From the NCBI GenBank assembly GCA_965205735.1, contig OZ242179.1:3038001-3102000 (forward strand): 64,000 nucleotides of DNA, given 5' to 3'. The DNA comes from VXNE01 sp965205735. GTDB lineage: Bacteria > Pseudomonadota > Gammaproteobacteria > Pseudomonadales > Azotimanducaceae. The position numbers were made by a program, and so were the translations under genes. A model generated the notes under the pieces. It did not search any database and was not told where the DNA came from. It saw only the letters and a list, made by a program, of their open reading frames with translations. This document shows positions 8,519 through 15,458 of this stretch, one piece after another; the first letter of the stretch is position 1, and each line of letters opens with the position of its first letter.

Positions 8519-9649
8519 ATGAAAGATACTTCGCCAGCAAACGCTCCGCGCGTGTGCTTCGTCATCCCGACGTATAACGAGGCGCCGAACGTGTCGCTGC
8601 TGCTCGCGCGTTTGACCGAGGAATACGCAAGCGAGGCGACGAGGTTCCTGGTCGTCGACGACGAGAGTCCGGACGGCACGGCAGACCGCGTCCGGGAGTT
8701 TGCGGCGCAGGACCGGCGCGTGCGTCTGCTCGAAGGGAAACGGCGCGGACTGGGAGACGCATACGTGCGGGGCATTTCGCATGCCCTGGACTCGCTCGGT
8801 GCGGAAGTCGTCGTACAGATGGATGCGGATTTCTCGCACGATCCCGAGGACGCGAAAAAGCTGCTCGCTCGTCTTGCGGACGACGCGGACGCTGTGATCG
8901 GCAGCCGCTACATCTCCGGCGGTGCGGTGGATAGGGGTTGGAGCCTCGGACGCCGTTGGTTGTCCCGCTGCGGCAATTACCTGGCGCGTCGGATTGCCGG
9001 ACTCGTGACCGTTCACGATTGCACCTCGGGGTTCAAGGCGATTTCCGCAGGCGCGCTGAAGGCTGCCGATGTGAAGGATATCCGGGTGCAGGGCTATGCG
9101 TTTCAGATAGCGCTGCTGCATCGGCTGATCCAGTCCGGCGCGCGCGTCGTGGAGGAGCCGATCTATTTTCGCGATCGCGAACGGGGTCAGACCAAGCTCG
9201 GCATTCGGGACTTGATCGAGTTCTTCTACAGCGTCTGGTGGCTGCGCGTTGCCGGATATCGAACGTTCCTCAAGTTTTCTCTCGTCGGGTTGTCCGGCGT
9301 GCTGGTCAATCTCGGCTCGTTCCAACTCGCTCTCGGACTCGGCGTGCACAAGTTTCTGGCTTCGCCCATCGCGATCGAGCTTTCGATCATCTCGAACTTC
9401 CTGCTCAACAACTATTGGACCTTCGCCGATCGCGCGATGACCGGCCGTCGGCGCATTCGGGGCTTGAAATACAACCTGGTCTCCCTGACGACACTGGGGC
9501 TCAGCTATGCCACTTTTGTTCTGCTTTCGATGCTATTTCCCGAGGCGCCGCCCGTGGTTCTCCAAGGCTGCGGGATCATCCCCGCTACCGTTTGCAATTA
9601 CCTGCTCAATTCCTATTGGACGTTTCGGGCCGAGGAGCCGGAGGCATAG
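8519..9649 (+). CDS. Polyprenol-phosphate glycosyltransferase (DPM1-like) fused to GtrA membrane domain
   Basis: A 376-residue fusion. Residues 1-240 are a family 2 glycosyltransferase of the dolichol/polyprenol-phosphate mannose synthase type: VIPTYNEAPN, VVDDESPDGT and the metal-binding QMDADFSHDP are all present. Residues about 255-376 form a GtrA-like domain with four hydrophobic helices and two copies of a family motif (NNYWTFAD and NSYWTFRA). Such proteins make a lipid-linked monosaccharide at the inner membrane and help present it to the periplasmic face. The gene begins 102 bases after the DUF523 protein and is followed by a broken amidohydrolase gene. Confidence 0.93.
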   Translation: MKDTSPANAPRVCFVIPTYNEAPNVSLLLARLTEEYASEATRFLVVDDESPDGTADRVREFAAQDRRVRLLEGKRRGLGDAYVRGISHALDSLGAEVVVQMDADFSHDPEDAKKLLARLADDADAVIGSRYISGGAVDRGWSLGRRWLSRCGNYLARRIAGLVTVHDCTSGFKAISAGALKAADVKDIRVQGYAFQIALLHRLIQSGARVVEEPIYFRDRERGQTKLGIRDLIEFFYSVWWLRVAGYRTFLKFSLVGLSGVLVNLGSFQLALGLGVHKFLASPIAIELSIISNFLLNNYWTFADRAMTGRRRIRGLKYNLVSLTTLGLSYATFVLLSMLFPEAPPVVLQGCGIIPATVCNYLLNSYWTFRAEEPEA

Positions 9650-9720
9650 AGCGTCGATCCACGCTGGCACGGCGGCGTGATCGCGAACTATTGGGACGGG
9701 GTCAACGACGGAGAACGTGC

Positions 9721-11035
9721 ATGCACCACGAGATCGTCATACGCAACGGCTTGATTGTGGACGGCACGGGCGCGGAACCGTTCGTCGGGGATGTCGCTGT
9801 CGACGGCGATACCATCGTCGCGATGGGTGACGTCTCGGGCGACGGCAAAGAGGAAATACGCGCTGACGGTTTGGCGGTTACGCCGGGCTTCATCGACCTG
9901 CACACGCACCTCGACGCCCAGATCGGTTGGGATCCCATGCTCACGCCCATTTCCTGGCACGGGGTCACGACTGCTCTCCTCGGCAACTGCGGGGTCACGT
10001 TCGCGCCCTGCAAACCGAAAGACCGGCAATTTCTGGCCGAAATGATGTAGACGGTCGAGGACATTCCCCGCGAGGCCATACTTTCCGGTTTGCCGTGGAA
10101 TTGGCGGAGCTACGGCGAATACCTCAATACGCTGGAATCATTGCAACCGGCCATCAATGCTGCCGGCATGGTGGGGCATGGTGGGACACGGGGCGATTCG
10201 CTTCTACGTGATGGGGGAACGGGGAATCGACGAGAACCCCAATGCCCGCGAGATCGCCGAGATTGCCGAGGTCGCGGGTCAGTCCGTGCGAGACGGGGCT
10301 GTCGGCTTCTCGACCAACCGTTTGCCGGGTCATCGGCTGCCGGACGGACGCTCGATTCCGGGGACCTTCGCCGAAGCGGAGCAGCTTGAGGCCATCGCCA
10401 GGGCGGTCGGCCCCCACAACGGCTTGATGCAGACCGTGCCCTGGTTCAGCAAAGACGCCATCGAAAACGACCTGACGATCCTCGGCAAGGAAGCCCGCGC
10501 CGGCAACCTCCGAGTGTTGTTCAGCGCTGTCGAAACCCAGAGCATGCGGTTCGACAATCCGTACCGCATCGTGGAGGACTTGCGCGCCCAGGGCTTGAGA
10601 ATCTACGGCACCACGGTACCCAGGAGCGGCGGTTTCGTGTCCGCGCTGAAGACGAACATCTTCTTCCCGGCGTGGGCGAAACTGCGAGAGATGGATGTAG
10701 ACAAGCGCATCGACGCTATCCGCGAGAGGTGTTTCCGCGCTGAACTCGTCGCCGCCGCGAAGGCGGACCCGTCGAGCGAACCCTTCGCCAGGGGCCTACG
10801 TTGGCTCGGCGACGGCGAGCGGCCGATCTACACCAGAGATCCCCACGACAACCTGCAGACCATGGCCGACGCGGCGGGCGAACATCCAGCCGAGACCTGG
10901 CTGCGGGTGATGCTCGAAAGCAACGGTGAAGCAGTCTTCCACCGCCCGTTCTTCAACCTGAACCTGGACGCGGTAGAGTCCCTGATGGCGCGGGATTGGG
11001 TTGTCCCCGGCCTGGGGGACGCTGGCGCAAGCTAA
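9721..11035 (+). pseudogene. D-aminoacylase/N-acyl-D-amino-acid deacylase-like amidohydrolase, triply disrupted
   Basis: The N-terminus is a clear amidohydrolase (IVIRNGLIVDGTG, then FIDLHTHLDAQIGWDP with the HxH metal motif). Three lesions are visible. First, a TAG at 10048-10050 interrupts the reading where a glutamate codon is expected (EMM-stop-TVEDIPREA). Second, a 10-base tandem duplication at 10165-10184 shifts the frame; removing one copy restores AGMVGHGAIRFY. Third, the 3' end stops just after VVPGLGDAGA, where the family normally continues for over 100 residues. The pieces read 9721-10050 and, in another frame, from about 10175 to 11035. An intact enzyme would have been about 550-580 residues. 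The downstream end abuts a broken phzF gene, so one deletion may have removed both 3' ends. Confidence 0.9.
10165..10184 (+). repeat. 10-bp tandem duplication causing a frameshift
   Basis: GGCATGGTGG occurs twice in direct succession (10165-10174 and 10175-10184). Deleting either copy restores the amidohydrolase reading frame, so this is very probably a slippage duplication that inactivated the gene. Confidence 0.88.
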
Positions 11036-11576
11036 GCGCAAGGGACGAAGCTAGTCGATACGAAGGGTGCCGGTCCCACGCGTGCGCGCCGCAACGCATC
11101 GAGCGTCCGGATGCCGATCAGTACGAAGCGCGGCCCTATTTCGGCGTAGCGACACGGATGCGATTGATCGATGTCCTCCTCGGCGAAACCAAGCAACGCG
11201 GCTGCCAGTTCGATCGGCAAGGCGTCGCCCAAAGTCACCGGCGGCGGTTGCATCCATGCGATGCCGCTGGCGTCGAAGGATACGGGAACACGTCCGGCCG
11301 CCAGGTTGAGGGTGTAGACGCTGCGATCTCGTCCCAATACCCACGCGGTACCTAGCGTCGGATGTTGGGCGAATGGCAACTCTTGCGCCGGGGTGAAGAT
11401 GCGCACGTGTGCGTCGCCATCGCTTTCTTCGACGACAAACGTCGTCTCCGCGAAGTTTATCTCGCGCGCGACAGCTTGCATCGTCGCGGCATCAGGTGTC
11501 CGCATTGGCGCACCACGGCGAGTTGGTTTCCGGCCAATGGTTTCTCTGCGAACACATCGACGATCGAGCATTGCAT
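11032..11576 (-). pseudogene. PhzF-family epimerase/isomerase gene, frameshifted and 3'-truncated
   Basis: Read from the ATG at 11576, the N-terminus is a typical PhzF start (SIVDVFAEKPLAGNQLAVV). After about 28 codons the frame changes: the family continues in another frame as ATMQAVAREINFAETTFVV, then LPFAQHPTLGTAWVLG. The protein ends after about 165 residues, near FVSTSFVPCA, roughly half of the usual 260-300. The frameshift lies near 11490. The truncated 3' end meets the truncated 3' end of the amidohydrolase gene on the other strand. PhzF-like proteins are two-lobed isomerases; only the first lobe is left. Confidence 0.85.
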
Positions 11577-11585
11577 CACGTAGGG

Positions 11586-12569
11586 TCAGTCGACCCAGAC
11601 GTCGGGTCGCGTATCCACGTCATGCCTGGCGAACACAGCGTCGATGATCTGCCTGTCATCGGCGGACAGGTTGAGTTCGGGCGCGTGCATGTTCGCTTCC
11701 ACCTCGGCGGGGGTACGCGCGCCGACCAGGGCTACGCTCACCACGGGGTTCGACAAGACCCACGCCAGGGCGAGTTCATACATCGCCATCCCGCGTTCTG
11801 CCGCCAGAGCTTTTAGCTCGTCCACAACGGCCAGGTTGCGCGGAAAGTTCTCCTCGCTGAACAACGGCATGTTGAAAGCGCCGCCGCGCGAACGCCAATC
11901 TCTCCCCTCGTCGAACCGCGTGTCGGCGCTGAACGTACCTGTCAGCAGACCGTGGGCCAGCGGTCCATACACCATCATGGCGATGTCGTGTTCCGCGCAG
12001 TACGGGAATACGTCCAACTCCATGCGCCGGTCGAACAGGTGATAGCCGTACTGTCCGACATCCACCCGGCGGGCGGCCATGCAGTCGGCGATCTCCTGTG
12101 CCTTGAAATTGGAAACGCCCACGAAACGCGTCTTGCCCTGTTGGACCAGGTCTTCAAGTCCGCGCATGGTCTCCTCGAACGGTGTGTCCCGATCCGGCCA
12201 GTGCACGAGATATACGTCGAGGTGGTCGGTATCGAGCGTCGTGAGAGTCGTCTCGATAGAGCTGATCATGCGTTCGCGCGTGGCGTTCCTCGACGTTTGG
12301 CCTCTGCCGCCGTAGCCGATGCCGAACTTGCTGACCAGCACGATGTCGTCGCGATGGGATCCCAGGCCCTTGGCGAGAATGCCCTCGGATTGACCGAAGC
12401 CATACGCTTCGGCCGTGTCGAACAGGTTGATGCCGACATCGAGCGCCTTGTGGATCGCCGCTATGACTTCAGACTCATCGATTCGCCCATAGCTGCCGCC
12501 AAGTTCCCAGCAGCCGAAACCGATCGCCGACACGTCGAGGCCCGTACTGCCGAAAGGTCGATACAACAT
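11586..12569 (-). CDS. Aldo/keto reductase
   Basis: A 327-residue NADPH-dependent (alpha/beta)8-barrel oxidoreductase. The catalytic tetrad is visible: Asp and Tyr in NLFDTAEAYG, Lys in LVSKFG, His in YLVHWPD. The C-terminal cofactor segment includes SVALVGARTPAEVEAN. The length is normal for the family. Substrate is unknown. It ends only 9 bases from the start of the broken phzF gene on the same strand, so the two may once have been transcribed together. Confidence 0.93.
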   Translation of the reverse strand: MLYRPFGSTGLDVSAIGFGCWELGGSYGRIDESEVIAAIHKALDVGINLFDTAEAYGFGQSEGILAKGLGSHRDDIVLVSKFGIGYGGRGQTSRNATRERMISSIETTLTTLDTDHLDVYLVHWPDRDTPFEETMRGLEDLVQQGKTRFVGVSNFKAQEIADCMAARRVDVGQYGYHLFDRRMELDVFPYCAEHDIAMMVYGPLAHGLLTGTFSADTRFDEGRDWRSRGGAFNMPLFSEENFPRNLAVVDELKALAAERGMAMYELALAWVLSNPVVSVALVGARTPAEVEANMHAPELNLSADDRQIIDAVFARHDVDTRPDVWVD

Positions 12570-12692
12570 GCAAATGCTCCTTGGGAATCGTTGCCCCTGA
12601 GCCTACACCCGCCCCGCCCGAGGCTCTACGCCTTTTACGTTTGCGCGCAAGGGAATGCTTGACCGCCAGGTCGATGAAACAGTGAGCGCTAG

Positions 12693-12793
12693 CCCGCATA
12701 TCTCACCAAGTCGCTTGTTGAGCCACTGAATGTCATTTGCTTTCATCGGGGCGCGGGCGATCAAAGTTGTGCCCGGTACAGACTGCGCTGGCC
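12693..12793. mobile_element. Solitary end of a transposon (same terminal repeat as the MITE at 26961)
   Basis: An 18-base sequence, CCCGCATATCTCACCAAG, at 12693-12710 is identical to both ends of the element at 26961-27202 and is likewise preceded by CTAG. Similarity continues for about 100 bases (shared CGCTTGTT, AATGTCATTTG and TGCGCTGGCC blocks) and then stops at about 12793 inside a decayed nucleotidyltransferase-like gene. No matching second end or transposase is nearby, so this is a remnant of a larger element or of a deletion event. Confidence 0.7.
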
Positions 12794-13170
12794 TTCAGAA
12801 TCAGAATGGCCTTGATGCGCAGCATTTCGGCGGATGTCGGGATGGTCAAGGGAACGCCGAACCGCTCGACAACCTCGGTTTCCAACGGTTCGCTGCGAAT
12901 AAGCTGACGGACCCCGGTCTCGATACCGTCCAAGCTGCCCGGAATCAGAACACGGCCTCCAACTGCGAGAGCACGCTGGCGAATCGTTCACGCAGGTCGC
13001 CGAGGACATGGTCGTCGTCCATGGACAGGCGATGCTCCGCATGGACGGCCGGCGGCGGTTCCGCCGACGAGCACTGTCCCCGGAATGATCGCTTGCAACC
13101 GCGCCGCTGCCGACAACAATCGTTCCCAATTCGGAGAGATCAGTTGCAAATCAGCTATGGGCTTCGACAT
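12794..13170 (-). pseudogene. Decayed nucleotidyltransferase-like gene (AbiEii/MNT-like)
   Basis: Fragments in different frames form one protein. From 13170: SPNWERLLSAAARL and VLVGGTAA, then in a shifted frame VHAEHRLSMDDDHVLGDLRE, then after an apparent internal deletion LDGIETGVRQLIRSEPLE and IPTSAEMLRIKAILIL. The order and motifs resemble a nucleotidyltransferase-fold protein that is the second gene of a two-gene module. The C-terminal part is lost at the junction with the transposon end at about 12793. At least one frameshift, one internal deletion and a truncation are visible. Confidence 0.6.
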
Positions 13171-13367
13171 AGTTTGCCCAAAAACGATAGCGCTGCCGGT
13201 ACGGGTCGTCGGCGTAGTGGGCGCAAACACGCTGGATTTTGGCCATCACCTCGCCAATTCAGCGCGGCGTGTCGAAGTTCCTTCCAATCCTTCAACTTTC
13301 CGCGTGAGATCGCGTCGTCGATGGCAGCCAGCGTAAACCGTTGATGATTGAGATGGCGGTGCAACAC
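13151..13367 (-). pseudogene. Decayed small partner gene of the nucleotidyltransferase-like module
   Basis: From a GTG at 13367 the frame reads LHRHLNHQRFTLAAIDDAI and KLKDWKELRHAALN. Then the match shifts frame to VMAKIQRVCAHYADDPYRQR and FWANYVEAHS before the stop at 13151. It would encode a helical protein of about 70 residues that overlaps the start of the next gene. The pairing of this small protein with a nucleotidyltransferase suggests a toxin-antitoxin-like cassette, now dead. The frameshift is near 13255. Confidence 0.55.
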
Positions 13368-13805
13368 GAGATTTTCCTAAAGCCGATCGAACCCAAAACC
13401 TTGCCGAAACTCTCGCCATTGCCTGAGGACTCGCGACAGGCGATTGTCCTACCGGTTGAGCCTTGGGCGGCCAAAGGCGGTGGGCCAGCGCCCGAAACCG
13501 AAAGCGCCGACCTTGCGGCGTCTCTCCGAACGACGGCGCCGGGCCTCCATCGCGCGTGGAATCGTCGTTCGCGGCCGTCGCGTGAGCCATCGGTCGCCCG
13601 AGGAGCGCGAAGTGGCCGAACCATTCCGCCGCCTCGGCCCGCCGGTGGCTATAATCGCTGGATGCTCGGTCCGCAGTCGCTGGCGGAAGCGGGCTGGGGG
13701 AAGGGCATTCAATGCGGTGCGGTGCCCGCGGCGCGGTGCCCGTGAAAAACGCGAGGACGAAATCCTATGAGAGAAGCGAAAGAGTTCAATCGAAGCGAGG
13801 AGAAC
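13368..13805. other. Intergenic stretch, no recognisable gene
   Basis: About 440 bases between the dead module and the VOC operon. No reading frame in either direction gives a recognisable protein, although GC-rich frames stay open by chance. A TATAAT hexamer at 13650-13655 is a possible -10 box for the VOC-cbbQ-cbbO operon, but no convincing -35 lies 16-18 bases upstream. Confidence 0.4.
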
Positions 13806-14633
13806 ATGGGCAATGTGCTCAACATGGAGCACATCAACCTGACGGTGCCGGATCAGCAGGTCGCGGCCCTGTTCTACGTCACCGGTCTCGGCTTTACGCG
13901 TGATCCCTACATGGATTTCGGCACGAGAAACATGTGGGTCAACACGGGTGGGCAGCAGTTTCACCTGCCGAGGAGCACGGCGCAGAAGTGGCGCGGCCAC
14001 ATCGGCGTCGTCGTGCCGGACCTTGAGGACCTGAAACGCCGCCTGAATGCTGTCGCGAAACTGCTCGCCGGCACCGAGTTCGACTGGGAAGAGAAGGACG
14101 ATCACATCGCCGTGACCTGTCCCTGGGGCAACGCCATTCGCGCCTACCCGCCGCAAGCTTTTCCTGGTCGCTATCTTGGCATTCCCTATGCGCAGATGCA
14201 GGTTCCGCCCGGCGTCGCGGAGGGGATCGCCGGCTTCTACGAGCACGTTTTCAGCACGCCCGCGCAAGTCTTCGAGAACAACGAGGGCCGCCGCGTGGAG
14301 GTGTCCACGGGATTCGATCAGCGCCTCATCTACAAGGAAACGGCGGACGAGATCGCGGACTACGACGGGCACCACATCGCCATCTACGTGTCGGACTTCT
14401 CTGGTCCGTACAATTTCCTGGTCGAGCGCGGGCTGGTGACGGAAGAGACCGACCAACACCAGTATCGCTTCCAGTCCATCGTGAACCCGGACTCAGGCGA
14501 TACCCTCGTGGAACTCGAACACGAGGTTCGCAGCTTGCGGCACCCCATGTACGGACGTAACCTGGTCAATCGCAATCCGGCGCAGGGCTTTTCCAACTAT
14601 ATTGACGGGCGCGACGCGTTCTATCCCGGGTGA
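13806..14633 (+). CDS. VOC (glyoxalase/extradiol dioxygenase fold) family protein
   Basis: A 275-residue protein with two vicinal-oxygen-chelate domains. The start at 13806 follows a good AGGAG (spacing about five bases); an in-frame ATG at 13767 would add 13 residues. Possible metal ligands in the first domain are His in MEHINLTV, His in QQFHLPRS and His in RGHIGVVVPD. In the second domain they are His in DGHHIAIYV and Glu in LVELEHEV. The exact set cannot be fixed by eye. It overlaps the next gene by four bases (GTGA), so it is translationally coupled to a MoxR-type ATPase and then a VWA protein. This linkage suggests that the VOC protein is the metalloenzyme client of the CbbQ/CbbO pair. 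Substrate unknown. Confidence 0.9.
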   Translation: MGNVLNMEHINLTVPDQQVAALFYVTGLGFTRDPYMDFGTRNMWVNTGGQQFHLPRSTAQKWRGHIGVVVPDLEDLKRRLNAVAKLLAGTEFDWEEKDDHIAVTCPWGNAIRAYPPQAFPGRYLGIPYAQMQVPPGVAEGIAGFYEHVFSTPAQVFENNEGRRVEVSTGFDQRLIYKETADEIADYDGHHIAIYVSDFSGPYNFLVERGLVTEETDQHQYRFQSIVNPDSGDTLVELEHEVRSLRHPMYGRNLVNRNPAQGFSNYIDGRDAFYPG

Positions 14634-15439
14634 GCGAGCCGTACTACCTGCCACTCGCCGATGAAGTGGAGGTATTCGAGGCGGCCTACCGCAGCCGTTT
14701 GCCGGTACTCCTGAAAGGGCCGACGGGGTGCGGCAAGACGCGCTTCGTCGAGTACATGACGTGGCGGCTCTATGAAACCTCCGACGGACCGAGGGGCGAA
14801 CTCGACATGCCCCTGGTCACGGTCTCCTGCCATGAGGACCTGACGGCCACGGATCTGGTCGGGCGATATTTGCTGCGCGGCGACGAAACCGTTTGGCAGG
14901 ACGGTCCCTTGACCCGGGCCGTGCGCACCGGCGCCATCTGCTATCTGGACGAGATCGTGGAAGCGCGCAAGGACACGACAGTGCTGGTGCATTCGCTTAC
15001 CGATCATCGTCGAATACTGCCGATCGACAAGACCGGCGAGCTGCTGGTCGCGCACGTGGACTTTCTGCTCGTGATCTCCTACAACCCCGGCTATCAGAGT
15101 GTCCTCAAGGACCTGAAGACGAGCACGCGACAGCGGTTTGTCAGCCTCACCTTCGACTATCCGGATAGCGATGCGGAGGCGGAAATCATCGCGCATGAGT
15201 CCGCCGTCGATGCGAGCGTCGCGGATCGGCTGGCGGCCATCGGCGTCAAGGTGCGCAACTTGCGCGAACACGGCTTTGAGGAAGGCGTCAGCACGCGGCT
15301 CCTGATCTATGCCGGCGAACTCATTCGCCGCGGTATTGACCCGAGGCGCGCTTCGGAAATCGCGATCGTGCAGACGGTCTCGGACGATGCCAATGTGCAA
15401 AAGGCAGTCGCCGATATCGTCGACGTGATCCTGCCGTAG
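14630..15439 (+). CDS. MoxR-family AAA+ ATPase, CbbQ/NorQ type
   Basis: A 269-residue AAA+ ATPase of the CbbQ/NirQ/NorQ group. Walker A is GPTGCGKTR at about residues 29-37, Walker B is ICYLDEI at about 103-109, and a sensor segment follows at LLVISYNPGY. The GTG start overlaps the VOC stop by four bases. Members pair with a VWA protein (CbbO/NorD) and remodel or activate a metalloenzyme: Rubisco activation by CbbQO and nitric oxide reductase assembly by NorQD are the known cases. No Rubisco or NO reductase gene is in the window; the adjacent VOC protein is the likely target. Confidence 0.93.
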   Translation: MSEPYYLPLADEVEVFEAAYRSRLPVLLKGPTGCGKTRFVEYMTWRLYETSDGPRGELDMPLVTVSCHEDLTATDLVGRYLLRGDETVWQDGPLTRAVRTGAICYLDEIVEARKDTTVLVHSLTDHRRILPIDKTGELLVAHVDFLLVISYNPGYQSVLKDLKTSTRQRFVSLTFDYPDSDAEAEIIAHESAVDASVADRLAAIGVKVRNLREHGFEEGVSTRLLIYAGELIRRGIDPRRASEIAIVQTVSDDANVQKAVADIVDVILP

Positions 15440-15458
15440 AGCGCCAGTCCACCGGACC

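Noticed and set aside
13341..13745. A 134-codon plus-strand frame in the gap before the VOC operon
   Set aside because: Low-complexity composition typical of GC-rich chance frames and no ribosome site or domain.
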